A stretch of DNA of 64,000 bases from Silurus meridionalis (GCF_014805685.1 NC_060886.1:83617-147616), one strand, 5' to 3'. Counted from the first letter of the stretch, positions 31,672 through 43,614 are shown. The notes: generated by a model not told the origin, from the letters alone. Made by a program: numbers and translations.

Positions 31672-31992
31672 TGTTCCCTTTTAGAAACTTGAGCTTCTGC
31701 GTTGTCCATGCGCTGAGTCACGTGTGGAATCAACCTAATGGAAAGTGTGGCGTCACCTGTGGGGTGACGTCACGACCAGGAAGCTATAAAACGCACATGG
31801 AGTGAAACCAGCACCAGCTTCTGTTTGTTCATGAAGTGCTCTATGTGTGGATGTGTCTATGGTAAGTGGTAAATGGCGTTAGGAGCCACACTTTCCATTG
31901 GACTGATTATACACGTGATTCAGAATTTGGACAATGCGGAAGCGGTTCCAAAGCGTTGTTGGCGCAGCGTCTCATTCCCTCAGGGAACCAGT
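31672..31992. mobile_element. Foldback repeat with promoter-like centre
   Basis: Two imperfect inverted arms (about 31672-31757 and 31880-31992). Left: gcgttgtccatgcgctgagt, cacgtgtgga, ctaatggaaagtgtggc. Right, reversed: gcattgtccaaattctgaat, cacgtgtata, ccaatggaaagtgtggc. The centre holds a perfect cAMP-response element TGACGTCA (31765-31772) and a TATAAAA box 13 bases later (31785-31791), then a purine/pyrimidine-mixed leader. The right edge tcattccctcagggaaccag ... acatatgtaacctag matches a repeat seen widely in fish genomes. Class unknown. Confidence 0.6.
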
Positions 31993-32014
31993 GTTACATA
32001 TGTAACCTAGAGCT

Positions 32015-32495
32015 AACTTGTGTATCTGTCCTGCACTGTTCTGTTTTTGTTTTGTGTTGCACTTTTTCATGGCGAGATCAACTACAATTCTATACAATTC
32101 TATTCAATACAGCATTTTTAACAATGGACATTTTCTCAAAGCAGCTTTACACAGAGAAAGCAGTAATACATTTTGTGTATAAGTTTGTTCCTTATAATTA
32201 TAAGTTTATGGGAGAAAACTTGAGAGGAAGAAAACTTAAGAAGGAAATCATTTTATCTCGGTGGCACCGAATGTCCATTTATTACAGTTAAACGTTGTTG
32301 AGGTGCAGTGATGGTGATTCACTTTTACTTACCTATTCATTTTACAACTTATATTTTTGTCCTTAGCTCTGAGTTCTATTATGTAGCTCTGTGTTGTTTT
32401 ATGTAGCACCAGGATCCTGAAGAAACATCTCATGTCACTGTGTACTGCGTCAGTTATATATGGTTGAAATGACAATAAAAGCTTCTTGACTTGCT
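32015..32495 (+). repeat. LINE 3' UTR fragment split by a short repeat
   Basis: The left part is ctgcactgttctgtttttgt / tttgtgttgcactttttcatgg. The right part is gctctgtgttgttttatgta, gcaccaggatcctgaagaaa and ggttgaaatgacaataaaag. These look like neighbouring parts of one LINE 3' end, separated by family S sequence at 32076-32320. Confidence 0.65.
32076..32320 (+). repeat. Short interspersed repeat (family S)
   Basis: Contains attctattcaatacagcatt, ttctcaaagcagctttacac, ataagtttgttccttataat, ggtggcaccgaatgtccatt and ttgaggtgcagtgatgg. Inserted within the LINE 3' end. Confidence 0.85.
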
Positions 32496-32499
32496 GGGA

Positions 32500-32745
32500 T
32501 TTGAACTTAAAAGCTTCAGATCAACAACCACTTCCTCCTTCAGACCATAACAATATACAATACAGAAGTTTAGTGGATAAGATGTTGGAATTCTCATGTG
32601 AAGGTTAAGAGGTCAAATCCAAGCCCTACCAAGCTGCCACTGCAGGGCCCTAGAGTGAGGCCCTTAAACCTCACCTGACCAGTTGTATAAATGAGATAAT
32701 TGTTGATCTGGATAAGGGCATCCAACGAATGCCATAAATGAAAAT
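32500..32745 (+). repeat. tRNA-related short interspersed repeat
   Basis: agtttagtggataagatgtt, ggttaagaggtcaaatccaa, ccaagctgccactgcagggc, gaggcccttaaacctcacct and ttgtataaatgagataattg match the copy at 10590. A scrap of gctgggatttgaacttaaaag precedes it. Confidence 0.75.
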
Positions 32746-33071
32746 TAACAGCAGTGACCATTTTTCCAGAGGAATGAGGAGTAAACATTGGAAGAGCAGT
32801 TGAGGTTCTTCTGTTCACTACAGCATTGAAGAACATGTTTGTAGCATTTTGTCTAGGAAATGTTGTTTGAGATTCAACCCCAGCGAGGGCCTTTTAGCTG
32901 ATACACAGGTACATCCTGGAGTTCCATCTGCTCAGCGGTGGTCCAGCTGTACTCACACACCACACTACACAATTAATGCTGCACTAATATAATCACAACA
33001 AAAGCAGCGTTTCCTTAGTTATCAATGCTTTATTTTCACCCTCCGGCTCCTGGCATGTAGACTTATTGTTA

Positions 33072-33072
<1 letters not shown>
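32746..33072. other. Unassigned
   Basis: No feature was recognised. Confidence 0.3.

Positions 33073-33112
<40 letters not shown>
33073..33112. repeat. (TG)n microsatellite
   Basis: About 19 TG units. Confidence 0.97.
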
Positions 33113-33114
<2 letters not shown>

Positions 33115-33607
33115 GATCTCTTACACACCTGCCTGCTGTTTTCTCATAAACCACCCCGGAAACCTGTGCTGGACCGAGCAGGTGATTTATGAGTTTAATT
33201 AGAGACACCAAATGTGTCAGGACAGGCTTTAACAGCGCACTTTATAAACCTTTATGCTGTTTAACACCACGGCTTCCATGGAGTTAACCCTCTCAGACCT
33301 GCGTTGGAGGAGACAACGTTTAGTTGCCAAAAGGTTACTCAGATTCCAAAGATCTCTCAAGAATTTATAAAAAAGAAAATCATTACATGCTCTATAATAC
33401 TCCGCTACAGAAAACAGAAAGATCTGATAAACAGTGTACATGTAGATCTGATTACTGCTCCAAAAATCAAGGTGGATTTGTTCACATTTCGGACATCAGA
33501 AGAGGATGATTACAGGTATATAAATAGATAACTGCCAAAATCGGATTAGTATGATCCCTGTGAAACAACGGACCAATCAGCTTCATTTTGAAAATATTGA
33601 AAATAAT
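33113..33607. other. Unassigned
   Basis: No feature was recognised. Short open frames overlap on both strands without family resemblance. Confidence 0.3.
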
Positions 33608-34137
33608 ATGTACAGTGGATTCAGAAATTATTCAGACCACCTTCAATTTCTTCATTGTTGTTATGTTGTCGTCTGACACTACAATCATTCAAGTAGATTT
33701 TCCAATTCTAGAAATGTCTGTTCGTTTTTCTTATTCAAAAACTGAAATACCTCATTTACATATTTATTCAGACTCTTCGCCAACAACACTTGAAAATGAG
33801 CTCAGGTGCCTCCCGTTTCCTTTGATCATTGCTGAGATGTTTCTACACCTTGACTGGAGTCTACCTGTGGTCAGTTAAATAGATCTGACATGATTTAGAA
33901 AGACTCACACCTCTCTATAGAAGGCCCCACAGCTGACAATAGAGATCAGAGCAAAAACCAAGACATGAGCTCAAAGGAACTGCCTGCAGAACTCAGAGAC
34001 AGGATTCTCAAATAGAAGAATTATGGAATAACCTGGGCTCTTCCAAGAGCTTGTCGCCCCCCCCACCGATAGTCACTCAGACTGAGCTACGGAGATCCTG
34101 TGTGGAAATGGGACAAAGTTTCAGAAGGACAACAACA
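33608..34137 (+). mobile_element. Tc1-like element, 5' part (family F)
   Basis: Starts TATGTACAGTGGATTCAGAAATTATTCAGACC-like (terminal repeat), has an internal tttattcagactcttcgcca repeat, then gatgtttctacaccttgact, gagcaaaaaccaagacatga and gaactcagagacaggattct (transposase start). After an internal deletion it has cgatagtcactcagactgag and tttcagaaggacaacaac. A family S repeat begins immediately after. The right half is absent. Confidence 0.85.
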
Positions 34138-34450
34138 AGTCAAGTCAAGTTTATTTGTATAGCACTTTTCACAACAGACATTGTCTCAAAGCAGCTTTAC
34201 AGAAATCAACAGTGAAGGTGAATGGTGTGTGTTTATCCCTGATGAGCAGCCGTGGCGACTGTGGCAAGGAAAAACTCCCTTAGATGTTATGAGGAAGAAA
34301 CCTTGAGAGGAACCAGACTCAAAAAGGGAACCCATCCTCATTTGGGTGACATCAAGAGTTTGATCATAGATCTTTCAACAATACAGAACACTGGAGAGTG
34401 AGAACTAACATGATTACTGGAGTATAAGATTATAAGTAAATGTTCTCTCT
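34138..34450 (+). repeat. Short interspersed repeat (family S, long form)
   Basis: Starts agtcaagtcaagtttatttg and contains cattgtctcaaagcagcttt, gatgagcagccgtggcgact, gaggaaccagactcaaaaag and tttgggtgacatcaagagtt. It continues with catagatctttcaacaatac and acactggagagtgagaacta, which also occur, inverted, at about 50940. Sequence up to about 34930 may belong to the same unit. Confidence 0.85.
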
Positions 34451-35599
34451 ACAGTCTTTGGTATAAAAGTAGGAGCTACTGAGCTCAACATTTGTGATCA
34501 TCACAGATCCAGCATCAGCTTCTTCATGCCACTCCAGGAGGTCCAATGTCAAAACTCCACACATGTAGCGAGATCCACTTGGCACTGGTACGTCTCTAGA
34601 TGGTTCAGGATGTTTGCGAGTTCGGCATCTACTTCTTTAAAGTCCATAATCTTTATGAGGTGGGAGGTGACTGGAGCTGGAGCAACCTCTGGAAGCCTCG
34701 GGATGGGGAGAGAAAGAGAAGCAGTGGAGCGGAATTAGCGTAGCTGCTGTTCATGATATTAACAGCACAAGTTGATAATGTGACGTGATCAGATGTTCTG
34801 GAGCACAAGGTAATGACACAACAACAACATCACAGCAGCCCTCCAGTGATCTGTAATGTTTGGCAGAGTGACCTGAAGTTGCTTCCATCGATGCTTCCCA
34901 ACCAACATGATCAGGCTTGAGAGGATTTGCCATGAAGAATGGCTGACAATCCAGGTGTATTTACTTATATAAGTATCTACTTATTTATTCCAGTAATTGT
35001 ATTCAAGATCCTGAGATCCTGCCATGTGTAAATCTGAAAAAAAAAAGAGTAAACCATAAAATTCACAATAAATAATAGTGTCATATCTATTTACACTTAC
35101 TGTACTGGGTCATGACCTGGTGGTTGGAGGTCTCACATGCACTAATTAGTTACATGCTCATGTATTAATCTGGTAAATACAAATAAATAAATAAAAAAAA
35201 GTTGTATTATTTCTATAATACAATATTTATTCATCACAGTTGTATGTACTGTATTTGAAATCAAACTGCAGTAACATCTGAGACAAAAATTCACTTCAGT
35301 AAATTCTAGTTACATTTTTAATTGTAAGTTTTTGTACAATACATTTTTTTTTACACTTCAATTCTACTCTTTAATTCTTAGATTTTTATTTTAGGTGATG
35401 GATCTCATCAAGTTTTTCTTCGTGACAAATAAAATTAGAATTTAGAAAATTGTGTCTGCACTCAGTATATAGCAGCGATGTGATCAGTCACACATTGTTG
35501 CCACTATGAAAGTTTTTTTGTTAAAAATACGTTAATTTTTATCCTATGATTGTTATGTTTAATGTTCATAAGAGAAAGCTTGTTCTGGTTGTCACTTAA
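34451..35599. other. Mostly unassigned, AT-rich
   Basis: No transposon ends or exon-like segments were recognised. The 3' portion is strongly AT-rich. Confidence 0.35.
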
Positions 35600-36315
35600 G
35601 TTATAGAAGCTATAAACACTCATTTGACCTGAAAATTGAGCTTTGTTTTAATCAGAAACATCATTTGAGGCCTTGTTTCTTTTAAGACTTTATTGTCGCT
35701 GTGGTAACTGGTTTAAAAATTGACAAGTAAAAAAATGCTCAATAATCACACTTATGACTTCCCAATGCATGTTTTAAGTCACATTTATTTACATCCTAAT
35801 AACAAATGATAAAAGTCTGCAGTATGAAGTCAACACACTTTTTCCAAACATTATCCAGTAAATTTTTTGGAAAACATTGTTTTTTTGTTCTTTATACAAA
35901 GTATTTATGGCTTTTTATTACAGTAAGTTGTTCTGTAGTTCATTAATGTTTTATGTTGCGATAAGAAAAAGTATTTTCAGAAGGTAATGATTTTGCTTTG
36001 TTTTTGCATCGTAACTACTGAGTTACAATACAGTCTTCATGTGAATAAATAATTGTTGACTTGTCTTGATTTTAATAGTGGACTTGTTTCTAGTTTAAAT
36101 GCTTTGTCTCATTTGAAGACAGAATATATTATGATGATTCTTGACTTAATAGGAATTTGTTTGTTCTCTGGTTGTAAGATTATTACACTCAAATTAATAA
36201 AAAGCAAACTGTTAAAAAGAATAATTAACAAGATAATTGTAATTTAATGAGACTAAATTGATTGCTTGGAGGAAGTGTTTTAATGCCTAATTTAATTTTA
36301 TTCTTTAAAACCAGA
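35600..36315 (+). repeat. Interspersed repeat family X, uninterrupted copy
   Basis: Matches, in the opposite orientation, 25379-25645 (here 35600-35830) and 23610-24089 (here 35880-36315). It therefore shows the arrangement of the family before insertion of the Tc1-like element at 24090. It is AT-rich, with a shared short frame LKTEYIMMILDL...GICLFSGCKII but no recognised domain. The element class is unknown. Confidence 0.85.
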
Positions 36316-36431
36316 GCAGGATCCAGAGTTCTATTACTGAATGATCAGTATGAATGTGTTCTAATTGTATAGTTGTCACAAAACTTTAGTTGTCTTTTAA
36401 ATGTTCAGGTTGGGTTTTAGAAATAAATCCT

Positions 36432-36434
<3 letters not shown>
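36316..36434. other. Unassigned
   Basis: Short spacer between family X and the microsatellite cluster. Confidence 0.3.
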
Positions 36435-36480
<46 letters not shown>

Positions 36481-36550
36481 TCAACGATCTATCATATACA
36501 TACAGTCACCAAGTTGGGCAAAGGACGCAGCTTTTATTAAGGAAGTGCTA

Positions 36551-36592
<42 letters not shown>

Positions 36593-36673
36593 GACTACAA
36601 ACGATTGAGATGTTACACTAAACAACTTACTGTGATCTATTTCACACACAGAACATAAACACAGTCAGGTAGG

Positions 36674-36771
<98 letters not shown>

Positions 36772-36955
36772 CCCCCAGCCCCCTCACATTCCTACAACCT
36801 ACATCATCAAAGAAACTTTGGGCCACCACATCAGGCCTGGTTTCAAACACACACACACACTGAGACACTCACTAGTTTGTGTTACTCTCTGGTGAGTCAC
36901 TTCTTGCCAGCCGGTCCACACACTTCCATCTCACACACCTTAGAGGACTTGACTG

Positions 36956-36998
<43 letters not shown>

Positions 36999-37000
36999 TG
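36435..37000. repeat. Microsatellite cluster (CA, TG, AG)
   Basis: CA runs at 36437-36478 and 36552-36590. A compound TG then AG run at 36676-36768. CA at 36847-36860. TG at 36957-36998. The TG/AG junction gives an abrupt purine-pyrimidine switch. Confidence 0.95.
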
Positions 37001-37690
37001 TCTCACATTTTAGACAGACCTCCAGATTAAAACCTCACAAAATTCATTCTATTTTTACTTTTTTGACGTGTACAGGCACTGCCACGGACAGTAGGACGTA
37101 ATCACGTACCAGGAAGTAGAATCCAGGGAACAGGAAATACTCCAGAATTTAAAAAGTAGGTAATTAATGTGCTGCTTCCGGCCCATGTGAGTAAACAGCA
37201 AACAGAAAAGGGTGGCACTGAGTGGCCCAGGGAGGGGAAGTGCATCATCTAGACAGAGTGAGGGACAAAGATAGAGACAGCGACAGGAAGCGAATCAGGG
37301 TGAGAAACACTGTTTGGGTGTGGATCAGAACCAGTGACATTAATGCTAAAGCAGGAACTGTATCCGTGTCCGATAGAATGAGATTGTGTTTAGACCGCTA
37401 ATGTGATCTAAAAGGTGACAATCTGAGAGTTCTTTAGATTGGATTGGATTTGATTCAACTTTGTCTCTACACAAGGTACTATGTTTCACTATGGTTCACT
37501 ATTGTACACTATGGTACAAAGCAGGGAAATGCAGTTAGCATCTAACCAGAAATGCATTGCTAGTGGTGTAAAATATTTACATATGTACAGTTTGGTAAGT
37601 TTCAAATGCTCAGTTTTAAATTGTTGTCTGTATGCAAATGATCCTATAAGTTTTAAATTCATAATTAATATTCATTTTACCTTAAAAAAA
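37001..37690. other. Unassigned
   Basis: No recognised repeat or exon. Short duplications of ttcactatggt/cactattgtac occur at 37480-37515. Confidence 0.35.
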
Positions 37691-38520
37691 TCTACTGACT
37701 AAAGACTCCACTAAATAAATATGTGTTCAGCCTCGACTTGAACACTGAGACTGTGTCCGAGTCCCGAACACTGATTGGAAGGCTGTTCCATAACTGTGGG
37801 GTTTATAAGAGAAACATCTGCCCCCTGCTGGAGTCTTCATTATTTGAGGTACCAACAAATAGCCTGCACCTTTTGATCTAAGTAGGCGTGGAGGATCATA
37901 CTGGTACAGAAGTTCACTCAGATACTGTGGTGTGAGAGCGTTAAGTGCTTTATATGTCAGTAGTAGTATTTTATAATCAGTGTGAGATGTAATTGGGAGC
38001 AGTGTAGATGATTAAAACAGGGCTGATGTGATCATATTTTCTAGATCTAGTGAGGACTCTTGCTGCTGCATTTTGAACTAACTGAAGCTTATTTCTGCAC
38101 TTACTCCAACACCCAGACAGTAAAGCATTACAGTAGTCTAATCTAGATGCAGAAGATATAAAGAAAGAAAGCAGTGGGCCTAAGACAGATCCTTGCGCAA
38201 CACCAAAAGTTACCTCAGAGAGTGTGGAGAACTCACCATTTACATCTACAAACTGATCAGTCAAATACGACCTGAGCCAGGAGAGAGCTGTTCCTTTTAT
38301 TCCAATATTTTCTAGTCCAGCAAGGAGGAGATAATTAATGATGTCAAAAGATACAATAAGATCAATTAACACAAGTGAGGAGACAAAACCCTGATCAGAG
38401 GCTAATAACAGTCATTTCCCACTTTAACTAGCGCCGTCTCTGTGCTGTGATGAGGCCAAAATCCTGACTGATACATTTCATGTTATTCCTCAGTAACAAG
38501 ATAATATTTTTGTTAAATCA
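37691..38520 (-). pseudogene. L2-type LINE reverse transcriptase relic
   Basis: Minus-strand frame 38372-37977 reads [43 protein letters not shown] (reverse transcriptase motif B region). After an internal deletion it reads SRLDYCNALLSG, NKLQLVQNAAARVLTRSRKYDHISPVL. These are characteristic of L2/Maui-type LINEs. The catalytic FADD block is deleted. The flanking sequence on both sides is part of the same repeat. Confidence 0.9.
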
Positions 38521-38779
38521 CATATAATGCAAATGAACTGATTTAGTGCCAAGTCAGGTAGCATTTATTGTCATTTCAACATTATACAGTTCAGGACTCA
38601 GACACAGTCCCAGTGATGAAGTTGAGGCTAAAAACACTTGTTTAGTCAAGTCTTTAGCCAGCAGGTGTTTGTGAGGTAAAGAAGCAGAACTGAAGGGATC
38701 ATAGATATCGAGTGGGTCCACATCAGCAGCCTTAAGATCCATAAAGTTCCTGAGCAAAGCAAAAATTTTGTGGATGGAT

Positions 38780-38942
38780 TTGGACTTGCTCATTAGGGAT
38801 GAATTTATAAGGAACAAACTTATAGGCACTAAACTTCTACATTCCAACTTTATAACCTATTAATCTCTGTAAAGCTGCTATGAGACAATGTTCAGTGTTT
38901 AAAACGTTATACAAGTAAAACTGAATTAAACTGAATTGTATA
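38780..38942 (-). repeat. Short interspersed repeat fragment (family S)
   Basis: gctcattagggatgaattta, aatctctgtaaagctgctat and ttatacaagtaaaactgaat tail; closest to the copy at 9183. Confidence 0.8.
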
Positions 38943-39655
38943 ATACACAACAGTTAGGACCAGGGAGCAACATAAAACTAATTTACACTAGACAAAACTA
39001 AACAAAACTAACTAGAATTAGTGCTAGAAATGATTTCATAATGTTATAAAAATCTGTTGTATTTAAATGAAAGCCCAATAAGGTGACGAAAGGGTTAAAA
39101 ATGTCAATCGGTGGTGTGTGTGTGTGTTGCAGAAAAACACAGAACAGTAAACACACTCCCAGACCACATCACGGTCCCCAAGCAAAAATGGAGACAAGAT
39201 GTGTTGAGTTTATTAGGTCTAACAGCGAAACAACTTAACAAGTTTCAAGAACAAAGGAACATTTAACTGCATTTCTTTTACTGCACAAAGGGGTAAAAAA
39301 CATTGTTGATGTCGGTGTTGATTGTGTTGTATGTGAACCTGTGGAAAGAGATTTGCATGTTCCACATTAATACAGTGCATCTCCTGAATAATATCATCTT
39401 GATTCTGTATATTTTGTATTTTCACTGCCAGATATTGCATGATAATGTTCTAATTGATGACATGAAACAAAGTTGGTCAGCTGGCTAATAGTCTAGGAGA
39501 ACCTCAAAAGGTCTCATTAAACATTTCCTAAATAAACTCACCACATTTAAACTACCTCTGGTCTCAGAGTTATGATCTTAACGATGATGATATTTTTTGC
39601 ACAACAGGCACATGTATCACCATATGCTCTGCCCTTCACTCAGAAACTGGTGTTC
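38943..39655. other. Unassigned
   Basis: No feature was recognised. Confidence 0.3.
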
Positions 39656-40172
39656 GTCTATGTGCCCACTATAGATTACAAGGTGGTTGTAAAAAGTTGA
39701 GTCTAGTTGGTAAAACACCCAACAGGTGGCAGTACTAGGCTGCACACACAGTCACAGGGATCACCAACCTTAATAAGTCAGTGTGCCAAAAGATATGATC
39801 CTGCGTACATTGGGAGCAACGTGACTGGTGCTGTTCTAGCCTCATGTACAACCTGTCACAGAGCTTTCCTCACACGTGAAACAAGAACTCACACGTGGGT
39901 TTCTTAACACAAACAGAAAAATTGAATTACAACACAATCTCACTTCTGCACCCACCCTACTCGCTGGATTTGTCTCCTGCGGACTTTACCATTTTCCCGA
40001 AGAGGAAAAACCGATTCACCGTTTTTGACACCATTGTGTGAAAGGTGCTTTTCACACTTTGAAAAGAAGACTTCCAGGACACATTTCAGAAGAATGCTGG
40101 GAGCGCTGTATTGCTGAGCAAGGGGACTATTCTGAAGGTGTCTCAATTTTTTGATACCACCCTGTATTTACT
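39656..40172 (+). pseudogene. mariner-type transposase relic, 3' part
   Basis: The segment 39945-40158 reads HPPYSLDLSPADFTIFPKRK, then ECWERCIAEQGDYSEGVSIF. This corresponds to the C-terminus of mariner transposases, where HPPYSPDLAPxDF contains the last catalytic aspartate (DD34D). Upstream 39830-39910 may be further decayed sequence of the element. It ends ttttttgataccaccctgta, which resembles a terminal repeat and the sequence at 49650. Confidence 0.75.
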
Positions 40173-40844
40173 GTAATTTGTGACAGGATACTACTCCATA
40201 CTGTTCACCATTCCTAAAGAATTTTTACAAACATTTCCAGGTTATGATGGGGTTATCGGAACACATCTCCATCCTAAATCAGGGACTACCTGTCCTTTAT
40301 TTAATTATTTATTTATTAATTACACTAGACATCATTACAAACTGAAAACCGATGCTGTTTACATAGAACATACAGCATAAAGCTTGCAGTCTTCGTCTTT
40401 GGTTAGGCTTTTACATAAAGTAAAAACAACTAAATAAAAAACAATGCAATCTTCAGAAAAACAAACCAAGTACAAATAAATGAGTGTATACAAATAACTT
40501 ATGTATATGTTAATTAATATGTTTAATTAAGAATAGCACATTGACACCTAAGCTCATATTTAACATTATGCAAAGTGACAAACATAACGGTAAAATAAAT
40601 TTCCCAAAAAAGAGGAAATTTAAACTTAACCAGCCACACTAAGCTTCTTATACTCCATGTTCATGTCGCTGTAACGATTTCGAGAAAACTGTTCATTCTG
40701 ATTGTAACTTTAGATTAGCAGTGTTCCATAGATGTGACCCTTTCACTTAAAAGCATGACTGACCCACATTAGTTCTGCACCTTCAGACTTAAATCCCACT
40801 TACTGGTATTACATCAAACAACTAACTACATTTTTGTTATATGT
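40173..40844. other. Unassigned, AT-rich
   Basis: No feature was recognised. Confidence 0.3.
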
Positions 40845-40974
40845 ATGAAAGCGAAGCGGATTGGGTTTGGGTAAAAGAGGCAGATGTAGAGGACAGGGGG
40901 GTATGGAGACGGATGATCCACAGTGGAGACCCCTAATAGGAGAAGCCAAAAGAAGGAGAAGATGAAAGCGAAGC
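40845..40974 (+). mobile_element. 5'-truncated LINE end with 13-bp target duplication
   Basis: atgaaagcgaagc occurs at both 40845-40857 and 40962-40974. Between them are 104 bp of a LINE 3' end (gtaaaagaggcagatgtaga, ggacaggggggtatggagac, ggagacccctaataggagaa) closing with an agaaggagaag tail. The same sequence ends the insertion at 60509. Confidence 0.88.
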
Positions 40975-41353
40975 TACTTGGAGGGAAAATGCATCTGATG
41001 ATCAAATTGATGTCTGTTACACAAAAAAACGTGATGAATGAATGAATGTCAACATACAGTATGTATGTGTTGACAGAAATCTTACACACCTCACAATCAG
41101 TGTACATACAATTACTACCAAACCCACCCACGTGTACACACTAGACTGTGGCCGACAATGAATTGTGTGACTAACACCATCTAAGCCACATGATAGGTGT
41201 GTTAATAAACTGACTAAAGCTCACTGATGATCCAATTCCAAGGAATCTCAGATGCCAACAGTTTCATCAATGCAAAAATGTAGAGATGTACACAAGTCAG
41301 CTTGTATCTATAAAGAATGTTTTGGAAATAAAAGAAATTGATGAATTGTAATA
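40975..41353. other. Unassigned
   Basis: No feature was recognised. Confidence 0.3.
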
Positions 41354-41355
41354 TA

Positions 41356-42968
41356 CAGTGCCCTCCACAATTATTGGCACCCCTGTTTAAGATGTGGTCG
41401 TGGACTTCTAAAAATTCTCCTTTTTTTTAAAACAACATAGAACCCAAATGCAAAAAAAGAGAAAAATCCAACCTTTCATTTAAGTACATAACTTTGGTGG
41501 TAAAAAAATCACACATTTAGAAAAAAAAAAAAAAACTTGAAATCATGTGTGCCACAATTATTGGCACCCCTAACAATTCCTCTGAAAAATTTAATAGTTT
41601 TTTTTTTTAATATATATTTTTCTGTAGTTGCTAAGGTTGGTCAGGGTATCTAGGGACTTTTAATTAGTAATTCATGATTTCCTGTTTCCTGGGGTATAAA
41701 TATGACGTGACACAGAGGCCTAATTCTCTTACCCATTTGTCAACATGGCAAAGACAAGAGAACACACCATTCAAGTAAGGCAGATGTGTGTCGACCTTCA
41801 TAAGTCAGGCAATGGCTACAAGAAAATAGCCACCGCCTTAACTTGCCGGTATCTACAGTCAGAGGAATCATTAAGAAGTTTAAAACAACTGGAACAGTGA
41901 CAAACAAGGCTGGAAGAGGTCCCAAGTTTATCTTGCCACAACGCACAGTGAGGAGGATGGTAAGAGAAGTAAAAAATTTCCCAAGCTCACCGTCACAGAA
42001 TTGCATCAAAGAGTGGCATCTTGGGGTCACAGAGTCTCCAAAACAACCATCAGACGCTCTCTACATGCCAACAAGCTGTTTGGGAGGCATGCAAGGAAAA
42101 AGCCTTTTCTCACTAACACTCACAAACGTAAACGCCTGGAGTTTGCTAAGCGGTACTGGGACTTCAACTGGGATCGTGTGCTTTGGTCAGATGAGACTAA
42201 GATTGAGCTTTTGGCAACAAACACTCTAAGTGGGTCTGGCGTAAAACAAAAGATGAGTATGCCGAAAGCACCTCATGCCCACCGTGAAGTATGGTGGAGG
42301 ATCTGTGATGCTGTGGGCCTGTTTCTCTTCCAAAGGCCCTGGGAACCTTGTTAGGGTGCATGGCATTATGAACGCTTTGAAGTACCAGGATATTTTAAAT
42401 AAAAACCTGATGGCCTCTGCCAGAAAGCTGAAGATGGGTCGTCATTGGGTCTTTCAGCAGGATAATGATCCAAAACATGTGGCAAAATCTACACAAAAGT
42501 GGTTCAGCAGTCACAAACTCAAGGTCCTCCATGGCCATCTCAGTCCCCAGACCTCAACCCAATCGAAAACCTGTGGGGCGAGCTAAAGAGAAGAGTGCAT
42601 AAGAGGACCCAGGACACTGGATGATCTAGAAAGATTGTGCAAAGAAGAATGGTCAAAATCCTCTCTCTGTGTTCTCCAATCTTGTGAAATGTTATAGGAG
42701 GAGATTAAGTGCTGTCTTGTTGGCAAAAGGAGGTTGTACAAAGTATTAACATCAGGGGTGCCAATAATTGTGGCACACATGATTTCAAGTTTTTTTTTTT
42801 TTTCTAAATGTGTGATTTTTTTACCACCAAAGTAATGTACTTAAATAAAAGGTTGGATTTTTCTCTTTTTTTGCATTTGGGTTCTATGTTGTTTTAAAAA
42901 AAAGGAGAATTTTTTGAAGTCCACGACCACATCTTAAACAGGGGTGCCAATAATTGTGGAGGGCACTG
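41356..42968 (+). mobile_element. Nearly complete Tc1/mariner element (family H)
   Basis: Flanked by TA (41354-41355 and 42969-42970). The outer ends are CAGTGCCCTCCACAATTATT and its complement. The inverted repeats extend inward for about 215 bp. Each contains a second internal copy of acaattattggcacccc (about 41556-41573 and 42755-42772), the classic IR/DR layout of Tc1-type elements. The length of 1613 bp is normal for an autonomous Tc1 element. The transposase gene inside has several shifts, so it is inactive. Confidence 0.95.
41745..42640 (+). pseudogene. Tc1-type transposase, frameshifted
   Basis: Starts MAKTREHTIQVRQMCVDLHK at 41745. Pieces in different frames follow: VSTVRGIIKKFKTTGTVTNK and GRGPKF (helix-turn-helix and GRPR-like region), HARKKPFLTNTHKRKRLEFA, VLWSDETKIEL (first aspartate), [35 protein letters not shown] (second aspartate), and [17 protein letters not shown] (catalytic glutamate, DD34E). 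All three catalytic residues survive, but at least four frameshifts (near 41840, 41985, 42230 and 42530) break the gene. The normal length is about 340 residues. Confidence 0.93.
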
Positions 42969-42970
42969 TA

Positions 42971-43610
42971 TCTGTGTTAAATATGTGGTAATAAAACGTC
43001 AGATGTCCAGAGCCATGTCTCAATCACTGAAAAAATCATTGGTTCAGAGGTTGCAGACTTTGTATACCATTAGCTCAAACTCTGTCTGGAGGAATTACAG
43101 CACGCTTTAAAAAAAAATAATGTAATTGCAAGTTTAAGAGTTTTAGGAAGATGTAGGTCTTCAGCAGTCATTTAAAGATTCAGCTTTTAGGACATCTAGA
43201 CTGCAGATTGATAAGCTTGTTTGGAAACAGCCTTATAACCCTTGCCAGATTGATTAACAGCTGTAATTGCTTCTCTTCAATGAGGATGTTTTTTTTCTCT
43301 TTAACATTGTGGAAATACTTGAGAAAAAACTAATTGTGTCAGTGACTGGGGTACTTTCTTTTTCACATGACAGTATATATTAGATGGTATTTAAATCGGA
43401 TTAGATTAGAAATGATCAGTTGTGATCAATGATCATCTCTGGTAAATAACACAATGTGTGTATGGCAGTGTGTCGTGTTGGATGCGTCCCTCAGCAGCGG
43501 TGGAGGTGGAGGTGGAGTCCTAGAAATGGTGAATGTGCACACATCTGTGCTGCTGCTGATGTTTCCAGCAGGCGAATATGAGGATGTAGCGACCATGAGG
43601 TCAGTCAGTG
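42971..43610. other. Unassigned
   Basis: No recognised repeat or exon. A ggtggaggtggaggtggagt run lies at 43499-43518. Confidence 0.35.
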
Positions 43611-43614
43611 CGGT

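Noticed and set aside
36676..37101. 141-codon plus-strand frame
   Set aside because: It consists largely of microsatellite-encoded Cys-Val, Arg-Glu and Thr-His runs.
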